Source of the DNA: Bosea sp. 29B
GTDB lineage: Bacteria; Pseudomonadota; Alphaproteobacteria; Rhizobiales; Beijerinckiaceae
Assembly: GCF_902506165.1 (NCBI RefSeq)
Contig: NZ_LR733817.1
Location: 6,076,477 to 6,140,476, forward strand
Direction: 5' to 3'
Length of the DNA stretch: 64,000 nucleotides
Shown here: positions 46,046-55,110 of the stretch, in pieces
Numbering within the stretch: the stretch's first letter is position 1
How the letters are laid out: every line of letters starts with the position of its first letter
Program-made: the position numbers and the translations under genes
The notes under the pieces: generated by a model
What the model saw: the letters and a program-made list of their open reading frames with translations, nothing else
Databases searched by the model: none
Told to the model about the DNA's origin: nothing

Positions 46046-46498
46046 ATGACCATCGCCTATCGACGCGCCGTCCCCGAGGATACGCCTGCCTGTGTCGTCC
46101 TGCGCGGCAGGACACGGGAGAACGCCTTCTCAGTCGAGCGCCTCGCGGAAGCGGGTGTCACGCTCGAAAGCTGGCAGGTTGCCATCGCCGATGGCAGCCT
46201 GCCAGGCCATATCGCGACCGAGGACGATGAGATCGTCGGCTACTGCTTCGGCGAGCGTGAGACCGGCGAAATCGCCGTGCTGGCGCTGCTGCCGGAGCAT
46301 GAAGGACAAGGAGTCGGGAAGACCCTGCTGAACCTGGTCGTTGCGGAGTTCAGGGAGCTGGGTCTCGCCAGATTGTTCCTCAGTTGCTCGTCCGATCCTG
46401 CCGTCCGCTCCTATGGCTTCTACCGGCATCTGGGCTGGACCTCGACCGGCACCTTCGACGATCGCGGCGACGAGATCCTCGAATACCGCCTCGCCTGA
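46046..46498 (+). CDS. GNAT family N-acetyltransferase
   Basis: 150 residues from ATG 46046. GNAT fold elements: N-terminal IAYRRAVPEDTPACVVLRGR, strand IVGYCFGERETGEIAVLALLPEHEGQGVGKTLLN with the acetyl-CoA-binding Q-x-x-G-x-G motif near residue 90, and C-terminal SYGFYRHLGWTSTG. It transfers an acetyl group to an amine on an unknown substrate (small molecule or protein). It lies 56 bases after the SDR-like gene; co-transcription is plausible. Confidence 0.9.
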   Translation: MTIAYRRAVPEDTPACVVLRGRTRENAFSVERLAEAGVTLESWQVAIADGSLPGHIATEDDEIVGYCFGERETGEIAVLALLPEHEGQGVGKTLLNLVVAEFRELGLARLFLSCSSDPAVRSYGFYRHLGWTSTGTFDDRGDEILEYRLA

Positions 46499-46632
46499 CC
46501 CGGGCCACCGTCGCCTCCCGCAGCGCGCCGGTCCGATGTGCAACATCGGTGCTTGGAACGGCTCGACGCTCGTGGTCTAAAGAGTGGAGGTCTTGCACAA
46601 GACTTCCATTCCTCCTGCCCGACCTTTTAGCC

Positions 46633-47562
46633 TTGTCACCGCTCCTCGGCATCAGCCTCAAGCTGCTTTCGGCCCTGTCGTTCACGCTGATGTCGGCCGG
46701 CATCAAGACGCTGGCCTCGCGCTATCCGACCGGCGAGCTCGTCTTCTTCCGCTCCTTCTTCGCGCTGATTCCGCTGATCATCTGGCTGGCCTGGCGCCAT
46801 GAGTTCCCCGAGGCGCTGAAGACGAACAATCTGCGCGGCCATCTCAAGCGCGGCGTCATCGGCTCGACCGGCATGTTCCTCGGCTTCGCCGCGCTGCATC
46901 TGCTGCCGCTCTCGGATGCGGTCGCGATCGGCTATGCCGCACCGTTGATCGTTGTCGTGCTGGCGGCGCTGATCCTGAAGGAGCGCGTGCGCATCTATCG
47001 CTGGACCGCGGTCGCCGTCGGCTTCCTCGGCGTGCTGCTAATGCTCTCCCCGCATATGGGCGCGCAGGCCTTCGGGCACGGGCTCTCGGGCGGCCCGGCC
47101 ATCGGCGCCCTGCTCGCGCTCGCCGGAGCCTTCTGCTCCGCCTTCGCCTCGATCGAGGTCCGGCTGCTGACCCATACCGAGAAGACCGGCGCCATCGTCT
47201 TCTATTTCATGTCGCTGACCTCGCTGCTCGGCCTGCTGACGCTCGCCCTCGGCTGGACCGTGCCGGACCTGAAGGATTTCGTCCTGCTCGTCACGATCGG
47301 CGTGCTCGGCGGCCTCGGCCAGATGCTGCTGGTCCAGGCCTACCGCTATGGCGACGCCTCGCTGATCGCGCCCTTCGAGTATTCGACGATGATCTGGGCG
47401 ACCGCGCTCGGCTGGTTCGTCTTCGGCGAATGGCCGGTCCTGGCCGTGCTCCTCGGCTCGCTGATCGTGATCGCCTCGGGCATCTACGTCATCCTGCGCG
47501 AGCAGCAGCTCGGCCTGCTCAAGAAAGAGACGCGCGAAGCCGGCCCGTCCCGCTCGGTCTGA
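46633..47562 (+). CDS. EamA/DMT family transporter
   Basis: About 309 residues if translation starts at TTG 46633; the frame is open far upstream and no start has a convincing ribosome site, so the N-terminus is uncertain. Ten hydrophobic helices in two homologous halves are visible, e.g. LKLLSALSFTLMSAGIKTLASRY at the start and GALLALAGAFCSAFASIEVRLL at the second repeat. The pattern LSDAVAIGYAAPLIVVVLAALILKERVRIYRW and LIAPFEYSTMIWATALGWFVFGEW is typical of EamA metabolite exporters. The substrate is unknown. The XRE-cupin regulator follows on the same strand. Confidence 0.88.
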   Translation: MSPLLGISLKLLSALSFTLMSAGIKTLASRYPTGELVFFRSFFALIPLIIWLAWRHEFPEALKTNNLRGHLKRGVIGSTGMFLGFAALHLLPLSDAVAIGYAAPLIVVVLAALILKERVRIYRWTAVAVGFLGVLLMLSPHMGAQAFGHGLSGGPAIGALLALAGAFCSAFASIEVRLLTHTEKTGAIVFYFMSLTSLLGLLTLALGWTVPDLKDFVLLVTIGVLGGLGQMLLVQAYRYGDASLIAPFEYSTMIWATALGWFVFGEWPVLAVLLGSLIVIASGIYVILREQQLGLLKKETREAGPSRSV

Positions 47563-47598
47563 TGCCACTCGACTTGCTGCTTGGAGCAATCCAAGGCA

Positions 47599-47614
47599 TT
47601 GTCCGCTAGGACAA
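47599..47614. promoter_or_regulatory. Candidate operator of the XRE-cupin regulator
   Basis: TTGTCC-GCTA-GGACAA, a 6+6-bp inverted repeat, lies 67 bases before the regulator start, followed by ACAAACAATCG. It is the only clear palindrome in the gap after the EamA gene and is probably bound by the downstream regulator itself. Confidence 0.45.
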
Positions 47615-47681
47615 ACAATCGTTCTCTTTCCCAAACAGCAAAATCGTGGCCGGGCTAGAGACGACGGCAGGCAAGAGTACA

Positions 47682-48302
47682 ATGGGCATCGAAACCAGGG
47701 AACGTGGCGGCCGGGAGCTCGCATCCGGCGCGCAGGTGATCTCGGGCCAGCTTGGCAAGACGATCCAGCGGCTGCGTAAGGCCTATAATCTCTCGCTCTC
47801 GGAACTGGCCGAACAGTCCGGTGTCGCCAAGTCGATCATCAGCCAGATCGAGCGCAACGAGACCAATCCGACGCTGGCGACGATCTGGCGGCTGTCGCAG
47901 GCGCTCGACGTCTCGATCGAGCGCGTGCTCTCGACCAATGAGGAAGAGGCCTTCATCGAGAAGATCGCCCGGCCCGATACGCCGATCCTGGTCTCCGAGG
48001 ACGGCAAGCTGCGCCTCGCCATCATCGGCTGGATCAAGACTGTCGAATGGCTGCAATGGTACGAGGTCAGCGCCGAGCCCGGCGGCGAGCTCGATTCGGA
48101 AGGCCATCAGCGCGGCTCGATCGAATCGCTCTCGGTCAGCGCCGGTGAATTCGAGGTCGATGTCGGCGGCATCACCCAGCGCGCCAAGGCCGGGGAGACC
48201 CTGCGCTATCGCTGCGACCGCCAGCACGTCGTCCGCTGCATCGGCGACCAGCCGGGCACGGCCCTGATGGTCTGCATCCTCAAGGCGGCGGTGATGGACT
48301 GA
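47682..48302 (+). CDS. XRE family regulator with cupin sensor domain
   Basis: 206 residues from ATG 47682; GTG 47646 would add 12 residues. Residues ~20-85 are an XRE HTH domain (IQRLRKAYNLSLSELAEQSGVAKSIISQIERNETNPTLATIWRLSQAL). The C-terminal part (from ~115) is a small cupin: GGELDSEGHQRGSIESLSVSAGEFEVDVGG and AGETLRYRCDRQHVVRC. Such proteins bind a small effector in the cupin fold and often control amino-acid or polyamine transport genes. The upstream EamA transporter is the nearest candidate target. An inverted repeat at 47599-47614 suggests autoregulation. Confidence 0.92.
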   Translation: MGIETRERGGRELASGAQVISGQLGKTIQRLRKAYNLSLSELAEQSGVAKSIISQIERNETNPTLATIWRLSQALDVSIERVLSTNEEEAFIEKIARPDTPILVSEDGKLRLAIIGWIKTVEWLQWYEVSAEPGGELDSEGHQRGSIESLSVSAGEFEVDVGGITQRAKAGETLRYRCDRQHVVRCIGDQPGTALMVCILKAAVMD

Positions 48303-48342
48303 AGGGCCGCTCCGCGAGCCCTTCCCGCTTTTCGGTAGGCCT

Positions 48343-49278
48343 CTACCCCCCGGCCGCCTTCTGCGGCCGCGGCGGCCCCTGCACGGCCGGCAGCGATTTC
48401 AGGTACTCCGCCATCGCCAGCCGGTCGGCATCCGATAGCTGCGCCATGTTGCGCACCACCGCAGCCATCGAGCCGCCGACATTGTCGAAGCCCGGCGTGA
48501 AGCCGGTCTTGAGCAACTCGGCGATCTCGGCCTTCGACCATTTTCCGAGCCCGTCCTCGGCCTGGGTGATGTTCGGCACCCAGCCCTTGCCCTCCGGATC
48601 GGGACCGCCGGCAAAGCGCGTCGCCTGGACGATGGCGCCGAGCGCGTTTCGGCTGGAGTGGCATTCGGCGCAGTGGCCTGGCCCATTCACCAGATAGGCG
48701 CCGCGATTCCATTCATCGCTCTTGCTGGGATCGGCCTTGAAGGGCGTCCCGTCGAAGAAGAGCAGCTTCCAGCCGCCGACAGTGCGGCGGATGTTGAAGG
48801 GGAAGCCGAGCTCATGGGCCGGCGCCTTACCCTCGACCGAGGGCAGCGTGCGGATATAGCCGAGGAGATCGGCCACCGCCTTCGCCGGCATCAGCCGATA
48901 GGAGGTATAGGGAAAGGCCGGGTAGTAGTGCTGGCCCGCGGGCGAGACGCCGGCGGTCATCGCCTGGATGAAGTCGGCCGTGCCCCAGTTGCCGATTCCG
49001 TCGCGCGTATGCGGCGAGATATTGGGCACATGGAACTTGCCGAAGGGCGACTCCAGCACCAGCCCGCCGCCGAGCCTGCTCTTGTCGTCCTGCCCCGGCG
49101 TCGCATGGCAGGAGGCACAGCCGCCGGCCGCGAACAGGAGCTTGCCGTTCTCGACATCGGGCGCCGGCAGCGTGCCGACCTCCGGCCCGGGCGAAACCAC
49201 GCGCGGATCGGTGAGGACGAAGAAGCCGGCAGCGCCGAGCGCGATGAAGACCAGAAGCGTGATCAGCAGGCGGCGCAT
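48343..49278 (-). CDS. Membrane-anchored or secreted dihaem cytochrome c
   Basis: 311 residues. An N-terminal hydrophobic segment (LLITLLVFIALGAAGFFVL, residues 4-22) is an uncleaved anchor or signal peptide. Two haem-attachment motifs: CASCH at 54-58 and CAECH at 203-207, each followed by a methionine-containing cytochrome c domain. Each domain resembles the cytochrome subunits that serve periplasmic dehydrogenases such as alcohol/aldehyde enzymes. It is encoded 146 bases after a cytochrome c' gene and 710 bases after a molybdenum hydroxylase large subunit on the same strand, and is a candidate electron acceptor. Proline-rich C-terminus PPRPQKAAGG. Confidence 0.9.
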   Translation of the reverse strand: MRRLLITLLVFIALGAAGFFVLTDPRVVSPGPEVGTLPAPDVENGKLLFAAGGCASCHATPGQDDKSRLGGGLVLESPFGKFHVPNISPHTRDGIGNWGTADFIQAMTAGVSPAGQHYYPAFPYTSYRLMPAKAVADLLGYIRTLPSVEGKAPAHELGFPFNIRRTVGGWKLLFFDGTPFKADPSKSDEWNRGAYLVNGPGHCAECHSSRNALGAIVQATRFAGGPDPEGKGWVPNITQAEDGLGKWSKAEIAELLKTGFTPGFDNVGGSMAAVVRNMAQLSDADRLAMAEYLKSLPAVQGPPRPQKAAGG

Positions 49279-49424
49279 CGGTTCCTCATTCGGTTGTCCC
49301 GGGCAAACAACGCTCGTATCGCGACAGGGTTCGAACCGAACATCGCAGACACGAATGGAGCGGGCCTTCCCTCAAGGAAGCCCGCTCCTTCGATCAGGTC
49401 AAATCTTGCGGTGGTAGGCGCCCG

Positions 49425-49856
49425 TCACTTCTTGATGCGGTAGGTCTCGTGGCAGCCGCCGCAATTCTTGGTGGCGTCACCGAAAGCGGTGCGGAAGCCG
49501 GCGAGATCGGTCACCGCGGCGCCCTTGGCGGCATCCCCCTCGAACTTGGCAAAGGCGGCCTTGAAACCGGCCTGGTCCTCCCAGATCTTCGGCGCCGCTG
49601 TGGTCTCGCCGCCGGTCTTGGCGCTCTCCGGATAGAAGCCGGGCATCTTTTTGGCGGCATCGCCATAGGCCTTGAACACCGCCTGCGCCTTGGCAGCGTC
49701 GAACGGTGCCTCGCCCTTGGCCATCGCCGCGCCCTCGCGCGTCGCAGCACCGACCGCCTTCATCGTGTCGCGCCGCTCGGAGATCGGATTGGCCTGGGCC
49801 AGGACGGCGGAAACGCCGACGGCGAAACCGAGGGCGACGAAAGCAGAGCGAAGCAT
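49425..49856 (-). CDS. Cytochrome c' / c-556 type protein
   Basis: 143 residues from ATG 49856, with GGAGGA upstream. A signal peptide is clear (SAFVALGFAVGVSAVLAQA, cleavage near residue 22). The single haem motif CGGCH at 132-136 is close to the C-terminus, as in the four-helix cytochrome c'/c-556 family, and the conserved R-x-x-x-M (RRDTM, near residue 30) may provide the methionine ligand of the low-spin c-556 type. It is a periplasmic electron carrier or gas-binding protein. It lies between the molybdenum enzyme gene and the dihaem cytochrome. Confidence 0.9.
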   Translation of the reverse strand: MLRSAFVALGFAVGVSAVLAQANPISERRDTMKAVGAATREGAAMAKGEAPFDAAKAQAVFKAYGDAAKKMPGFYPESAKTGGETTAAPKIWEDQAGFKAAFAKFEGDAAKGAAVTDLAGFRTAFGDATKNCGGCHETYRIKK

Positions 49857-49988
49857 GCGTGGGAATCCTCCGGAAGGCAGCGCCGGACCCGGCGCTGTTT
49901 TGAACCCTTCCAGATCACCTGACGTGCACGACAGCGCCAAGTCGCATTGTCGTGAACTTCCTTGCAAAGAGGCAAACGCCTCCTTGCA

Positions 49989-52304
49989 TCAGGACGGATA
50001 GCCTGCCGCCTTCAGCGTCGCGAACACCTTGGGCGGGGTCGCCGGCATATCGATCGCCGTGACGCTGGCAGCGCGGTTCAGCGCATCGACCACGGCGTTC
50101 ATCACCGCCGGGCAGGCGCCGATCGCGCCCGCCTCGCCCGCCCCCTTCACGCCGAGCGCGTTGGTGACGCAAGGCACGTTGCGCGTCTCGAAATGGAAGT
50201 TCGGGATGTCGACCGCGCGCGGCAGCGCGTAGTCCATGAAAGTCGCGGTCAGCATCTGGCCGGACGAGTCGAAGCGGATCTCCTCCATCAGCGCCTGGCC
50301 GATACCCTGGGCCGCACCGCCATGGACCTGGCCCTGCAGCATGATCGGGTTCAGCGTCACGCCGAAATCATCGACCACGACATAGTTCTGGATCTCGGTG
50401 CCCCCGGTCGCCGGATCGACCTCCAGCTCAACCACATGGGTGCCGTTCGGATAGGTCGCCTCCGGCGGCGTCCAGCTCTGATGCACGCTGAGCTGCTCGG
50501 CCTTGGCGCCGGGCAGGTTGGCGATCGCCTTGAGATCGAGCGCCTTGTCGGTGCCGACGATGCGCACGGCCCCGTCGACGATCTCGAGATCGCCAGGAGC
50601 GGCCTCGAGCGCCTCCGAGGCGAGGCTCTTCAGATTGTCGGCGAGGATGCCGGTCGCCGCATTCAGCGCCGCGCCGCCCACCGGGATCGAACGCGAGCCG
50701 CCGGTGCCCGAGCCGGTCGCGATCCGGTCGGTATCGCCCTGGACCACCTTGATGCGGTCGAGCGGGATGTCGAGATGCTGGGCGACCAGCTGCGAATAGG
50801 CGGTCTCATGCCCCTGCCCGTTCGACTGGGTGCCGATCAGCACGGTGACCGTGCCGTCCTTCTCCAGGATCACGGTGGAGCTCTCCGGCCCGCCGCCGCC
50901 GCAGGCCTCGATATAGCAGGCGAGCCCGATGCCGCGGATCTTGCCCGCCTTCTGCGAGGTCTTCAGACGGCTTTTGAAGCCCTTCCAGTCCGCCACCTCC
51001 ATGGCGCGGCGCATATGGCCCTCGAATTCGCCGGAGTCGTAGACCGGGCCGGTCTGCGTCTTGTGCGGCATCTCGCTCGGCTTGACGAAGTTGAGGGCCC
51101 GCACCGCATCCGGCGTCTTCCCGGTCTCGCGCGCGATCGCATCGACCAGTCGCTCGATCAGATAGGCCGCCTCGGGGCGCCCGGCGCCACGATAGGCATC
51201 GACCGGCGTCGTATGGGTGAAGACGCCGCGGAAGCGGACATGCACCGCCGGGATGTTGTAGCAGCCCGGCGTCATCGTCGTGCCGACCCAGGGGATGAAG
51301 GGCCCATATTGCGAGAGATAGGCACCCATATCGGCGGCAAGATCGACCTTGAGGCCGATGAACTTGCCGCGCTTGTCGAGCGCCATGGTCGCCGTCGTCA
51401 GGTTGGCGCGGCCATGGGTGTCGGCGAGGAAGTGCTCGGTGCGATCGGCGACCCAGCGCACCGGCCGCTTCAACTTCTCGGCCGCGACCATGGTCAGCGG
51501 GTATTCGCGATACATGAAGATCTTGGTGCCGAAGCCGCCGCCGACATCGGGGGTGATCACCCGGATGCGGGAGGGGTCGACCTTCAGGATGTAGCTGGCG
51601 AGGATGTCGCGCGTGCCATGGCTGCCCTGACTGCCATGCGTCAGGGTCCAGCGCTTGGTCGCCTTGTCATATTCGGCGATGCAGGCGCGCGTCTCCATGT
51701 AGTTGGAGGCGAGGCGGTTGTTGACGATGGTGATCGAGATCGTCCGGTCCGCCTGGGCGAAGGCCTTGTCGGCCTTCTCGCGATTGCCCTGCTCCGCCTC
51801 GAAGGCGACGTTGCCGTCACGATCCGGCCAGACCTGCGGCGCTCCGCTCTCGAGCGCCTCGGCGATGCCGGTGATCGAGGGCAGCGTCTCGAACTCGATC
51901 TCGATCGCCTCGGCGCCGTCGCGCGCCTGGTCGAGCGTCTCGGCGACGATGAAGGCGATGGCTTCGCCGACATGGCGCACCGTGTCCATCGGCAGCACCG
52001 GCACCGGATTCGGTTTCACGCTCTTGCCGGAGATGTCCTTGATCAGCCCCTTGCAAGGGATGTCGCCGAGATGGGCGACGTCCTCGCCGGTCAGGATCAG
52101 CTTGACGCCCTTGCGCTTCAGCGCGGCCTGCTTGTCGACGATCTTGAATGTCGCATGCGCATGCGGCGAGCGCAGCACATAGGCATGCAGCGCGCCCTCG
52201 ACCGCGGTGTCGTCGGTATAACGGCCGGTGCCGGTGGCCAGGCGGTGATCCTCGACCCGCCGCATCGGCTGGCCCATCCCGAACTTCATCGGACGCATCG
52301 GCAA
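49989..52304 (-). CDS. Xanthine dehydrogenase family molybdopterin-binding (large) subunit
   Basis: 771 residues, full length for the molybdenum hydroxylase large subunit, without a signal peptide. Motifs: N-terminal RRVEDHRLATGTGRYTDD, the active-site AYRGAGRPEA near residue 370 (the form II pattern AYRGAGR, not the AYXCSFR of true form I CO dehydrogenase), and the conserved glutamate in KGAGEAG near residue 720. It hydroxylates a small aldehyde, aromatic or N-heterocycle using water. The [2Fe-2S] and FAD subunits that normally accompany it are absent from either flank; instead two cytochromes lie downstream. Substrate unknown. The nearby MoxR gene lies about 9 kb away and may be unrelated. 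Confidence 0.93.
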   Translation of the reverse strand: MPMRPMKFGMGQPMRRVEDHRLATGTGRYTDDTAVEGALHAYVLRSPHAHATFKIVDKQAALKRKGVKLILTGEDVAHLGDIPCKGLIKDISGKSVKPNPVPVLPMDTVRHVGEAIAFIVAETLDQARDGAEAIEIEFETLPSITGIAEALESGAPQVWPDRDGNVAFEAEQGNREKADKAFAQADRTISITIVNNRLASNYMETRACIAEYDKATKRWTLTHGSQGSHGTRDILASYILKVDPSRIRVITPDVGGGFGTKIFMYREYPLTMVAAEKLKRPVRWVADRTEHFLADTHGRANLTTATMALDKRGKFIGLKVDLAADMGAYLSQYGPFIPWVGTTMTPGCYNIPAVHVRFRGVFTHTTPVDAYRGAGRPEAAYLIERLVDAIARETGKTPDAVRALNFVKPSEMPHKTQTGPVYDSGEFEGHMRRAMEVADWKGFKSRLKTSQKAGKIRGIGLACYIEACGGGGPESSTVILEKDGTVTVLIGTQSNGQGHETAYSQLVAQHLDIPLDRIKVVQGDTDRIATGSGTGGSRSIPVGGAALNAATGILADNLKSLASEALEAAPGDLEIVDGAVRIVGTDKALDLKAIANLPGAKAEQLSVHQSWTPPEATYPNGTHVVELEVDPATGGTEIQNYVVVDDFGVTLNPIMLQGQVHGGAAQGIGQALMEEIRFDSSGQMLTATFMDYALPRAVDIPNFHFETRNVPCVTNALGVKGAGEAGAIGACPAVMNAVVDALNRAASVTAIDMPATPPKVFATLKAAGYPS

Positions 52305-52417
52305 ACTTCCTTCGGATCACTCGAATGAGAAAGACTGGCGCAGGATGGCCGCGCCGTCACCCCGGTCCCCATAGAGGGACCGGGATGCGCCGAGCGCAAG
52401 CAGGTGGGCCTTGAAAC

Positions 52418-53371
52418 TCAGCGGATCATGCGCGCGGCGCTGTCGGACATGCTCACCATCATATTGTAGCTGGAGACGATGCGGTTGGCATCGTTGGCCG
52501 CGCCCTTGCGGACATCGCCCTTCGACTTGCCGAGCTTCTCGCGGAAATCGCGCAGCGAGCCGAGCCAGGAACTGGCCGAGGAATCGATCATCGGAACGCC
52601 GGACGGGTTCTTGTCCTTGAAGGCGTCCATCTCCTTGATCGCGCCGGAATACCCAACCAGCGCCGTATCGAAGGCAGCGAGGTCGACGATCGGCTTCTCG
52701 TTGCTCGGCATCACGTCCATGACGGCGCGGGCATTGATCATGATGTTGCGCAGCTGCCAGCGGGCCTGCCGGCCCTCGCTCGCCTCGATCGCCGCGAGCT
52801 CGCGGGTGTCGATGCCCTTCTTGTAGCCGTTGAGCTGGTTGCTGAAGATCGTCCGCTCGCGCAGGAAGGCCTCCGCCGCCGGCAGCATCTTGGCGTGCAG
52901 CTCGCGGCCCTCAGCGACATTGTCGCCACGATAGTCCTTGCGCTCGTAATAGCGCTCGGCCCGCGTGATCAGCGGCGCCAGCTCCTGATAGGCGGCGATA
53001 TAGCGCTTCACCGCGCCGTCGAGCTCGGGCTGTGCCGGCGGCTGGCCGGCGGCCGCCTCGGCCTTGGCGATCTCGTCCTTGACGTCATAGAGGCTGTAGA
53101 GCCCGTAATCGATGTAGCGCTCCTTGCCGGTCGGGCCCTTCTTCATGTCGACCCAGCTCTTGTAGCGATCCCAGGATTCGATCGCCCGGATCGTCCGGTT
53201 GGAGAGCGAGGTATAGGCATTCGACTTGGCGATCGCCGCCTGCAGCTCCGGGTCCTGCGCCGGCTTTTTCGCTGCGGTCTGCGGGGCGGCCTGCGCAAAG
53301 GCGGGCGGCGCTGCGGACACGGAGCAAAGCAGGGCTGCGAGGGAGAGGCTCAGCAGGCGAGAGGCCTTCAT
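52418..53371 (-). CDS. DUF3829 family secreted protein
   Basis: 317 residues from ATG 53371. A cleavable signal peptide is visible (LLSLSLAALLCSVSAAPPAFAQ, cleavage after residue ~27). The mature part, from about residue 45, is mostly helical: NAYTSLSNRTIRAIESWDRYKSWVDM, PELDGAVKRYIAAYQELAPLITRAERYYERKDYRGD. This DUF3829 pattern is found in exported proteins of unknown function. No catalytic motif is visible. It is encoded upstream of the molybdenum hydroxylase on the same strand, 113 bases away, and may be independent. Confidence 0.82.
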   Translation of the reverse strand: MKASRLLSLSLAALLCSVSAAPPAFAQAAPQTAAKKPAQDPELQAAIAKSNAYTSLSNRTIRAIESWDRYKSWVDMKKGPTGKERYIDYGLYSLYDVKDEIAKAEAAAGQPPAQPELDGAVKRYIAAYQELAPLITRAERYYERKDYRGDNVAEGRELHAKMLPAAEAFLRERTIFSNQLNGYKKGIDTRELAAIEASEGRQARWQLRNIMINARAVMDVMPSNEKPIVDLAAFDTALVGYSGAIKEMDAFKDKNPSGVPMIDSSASSWLGSLRDFREKLGKSKGDVRKGAANDANRIVSSYNMMVSMSDSAARMIR

Positions 53372-53459
53372 AGGGCACCTTTGGTCGACCACGGCCGGAT
53401 TTGAGGCCGCGCCACGTTATCGACGCTGGCGCCGCGAACCGCAACCGAAAGGCGGTGCC

Positions 53460-53774
53460 TTAGCGCTCTACGGGTTCTCCGCGCATGGCCCAGTCCTTGA
53501 AGCCACCGATATAGTGGCTGTCGATGTCGAGCCCGGCGGCCTGTGCGAATTCGAGCGCCCGCAGCGAGCGCACCCCGGCAGCGCAGGAGAGCACGACACG
53601 CTTGCCCGGTTCATTCGGCAGATCGGCGGGATCGAACTGCGACAGCGGCCGCGACACCGAGCCGGGAATATGCCCGGCGGCGTACTCATGCGGCTCGCGC
53701 ACGTCGACGATGAGGATCGAGCCGTCGGCCAAGCCCGCCTTGACGGCGTCGATGTCGAGGTCGTGTACGATCAT
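53460..53774 (-). CDS. Rhodanese-like domain protein
   Basis: 104 residues, one rhodanese domain: ILIVDVREPHEYAAGHIPGSVSRPLSQFD at 20-48 and the active-site loop VLSCAAGVRS near 62-71 with the catalytic cysteine. It lacks signal peptide or extra domains, so it is a cytoplasmic sulfurtransferase or sulfur/selenium carrier of unknown specificity. It starts 16 bases after the dctM gene on the same strand and is probably the last gene of the TRAP operon. Confidence 0.9.
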   Translation of the reverse strand: MIVHDLDIDAVKAGLADGSILIVDVREPHEYAAGHIPGSVSRPLSQFDPADLPNEPGKRVVLSCAAGVRSLRALEFAQAAGLDIDSHYIGGFKDWAMRGEPVER

Positions 53775-53790
53775 GCCGGTCTTCCGCTGC

Positions 53791-55110
53791 TCAGTTCAGG
53801 AGCTTCACCAGATAGAGGGTGAGCGCCGGAAATGCCACGCAGATGCCGAGCCTGATCACGTCGGCGCCGACGAAGGGCAACACGCCGCGATAGATCCGCG
53901 TCACCGGCACGTCGCGCGCCAGCGAGGCCACCACGAAGACGTTGAGCCCGATCGGCGGGCAGGTCATGCCGATGCCGACCACGATCAGCACGAGGATGCC
54001 GAACCAGATCGCGATGTCGTCGGTCGCCATGCCGAAATCGAGCGCCGTCACGATCGGGAAGAACACCGGCAGCGTCAGCAGGATCATGGCGAGCTCGTCC
54101 ATCACGCCGCCGAGCACGATGTAGAACAGCAGCAGGCCGACCAGCACGGTATAGGGCGCCCAGCCGGAGGCCGCGATCATCTCCGCCGCCGCCGTCGGCA
54201 CCTGCGTCAGCGCCAGGAAGGCGTTGAAGACCTCGGCGCCGAGCAGGATGGCGAAGATCATCGCCGAGGTCTCGGCCGTCTGCAGGATCGACTGCTTGAT
54301 CTCGCTGAGGCCGAGCGTGTGCCGGAACAGGCCGATCGCCAGCATGATGAAGGCGCCGACGGAGGCTCCTTCGGTCGGCGTGAAGACGCCGCCATAGATG
54401 CCGCCGACCACGATCACCGCGACCGTCAGCGCCGGGATCACGCCGAGCAGCAGCGGCCAGCGCTCGCGCCAGGTGATGCGCTCATGAGCGGGCGCCAGCG
54501 TGCCGTCGAGCCGCGACATGATCCAGATGGTGATGCAGTAGAACGTCGCCGCCATCAGGCCGGGGATCAGCGCCGCCTGGAACAGCTTGGCGATGTTCTG
54601 CTCGGTCGAGATCGCATAGACGACGAGGATCACCGAGGGCGGGATCAGGATGCCGAGCGTGCCGCCGACCGCGGTGACGCCGCAGGCGAAGCCGGGATCG
54701 TAGCGATAGCTGCGTAGTTGCGGCAGCGCGGCCCGGGCGAAGGTCGCGGTCGTTGCGACCGAGGAGCCGCAGATCGCGCCGAAGCCGGTGCAGGCCCCGA
54801 TCATCGCCATGCCGAGACCGCCGCGGCGATGGCCGACGAAGGCCGAAGCCGCCTTGAACAGGTCGCCCGCCAGCCCGGAGCGCTCGGCGAAGGCGCCCAT
54901 CAGCACGAAGAGCGGGATCACCGAGAGCGTGTAGTTGGCGAAGATCTGGTACGGCGTCGTGCGGATATAGTTGAGGAAGGGCTCGAGCCCGTTGAGCTGG
55001 ACATAGCCGGCGCTGCCGACGACCAGCATGGCGAGGCCGATCGGCAGGCGCAGCGCCATCAGCGCCAGCATGACGGTAAAGCCGGTGATCGCGAGGGAGG
55101 CGCCACTCAT
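53791..55110 (-). CDS. dctM: TRAP transporter large permease (DctM)
   Basis: 439 residues from ATG 55110, within an ATGA overlap with dctQ. About twelve membrane segments; typical DctM blocks are PIGLAMLVVGSAGY near residue 23, SVATTATFARAALPQLRSYRYDPGFACGVTAVGGTLGILIPPSVILVVYA near 125, and PTEGASVGAFIMLAIG near 260. With DctQ it forms the sodium- or proton-driven transporter that takes up the organic acid delivered by the periplasmic DctP protein. The operon order is P-Q-M followed by a rhodanese gene. Confidence 0.95.
   Translation of the reverse strand: MSGASLAITGFTVMLALMALRLPIGLAMLVVGSAGYVQLNGLEPFLNYIRTTPYQIFANYTLSVIPLFVLMGAFAERSGLAGDLFKAASAFVGHRRGGLGMAMIGACTGFGAICGSSVATTATFARAALPQLRSYRYDPGFACGVTAVGGTLGILIPPSVILVVYAISTEQNIAKLFQAALIPGLMAATFYCITIWIMSRLDGTLAPAHERITWRERWPLLLGVIPALTVAVIVVGGIYGGVFTPTEGASVGAFIMLAIGLFRHTLGLSEIKQSILQTAETSAMIFAILLGAEVFNAFLALTQVPTAAAEMIAASGWAPYTVLVGLLLFYIVLGGVMDELAMILLTLPVFFPIVTALDFGMATDDIAIWFGILVLIVVGIGMTCPPIGLNVFVVASLARDVPVTRIYRGVLPFVGADVIRLGICVAFPALTLYLVKLLN

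Noticed and set aside
49989..52304. True form I carbon monoxide dehydrogenase (coxL)
   Set aside because: The active-site loop reads AYRGAGR, not AYXCSFR, and no coxM or coxS gene is adjacent.
49962..52328. 788-codon plus-strand open frame opposite the molybdenum hydroxylase gene
   Set aside because: Composition is Arg/His/Asp-rich without motifs, and the opposite strand encodes an intact enzyme.
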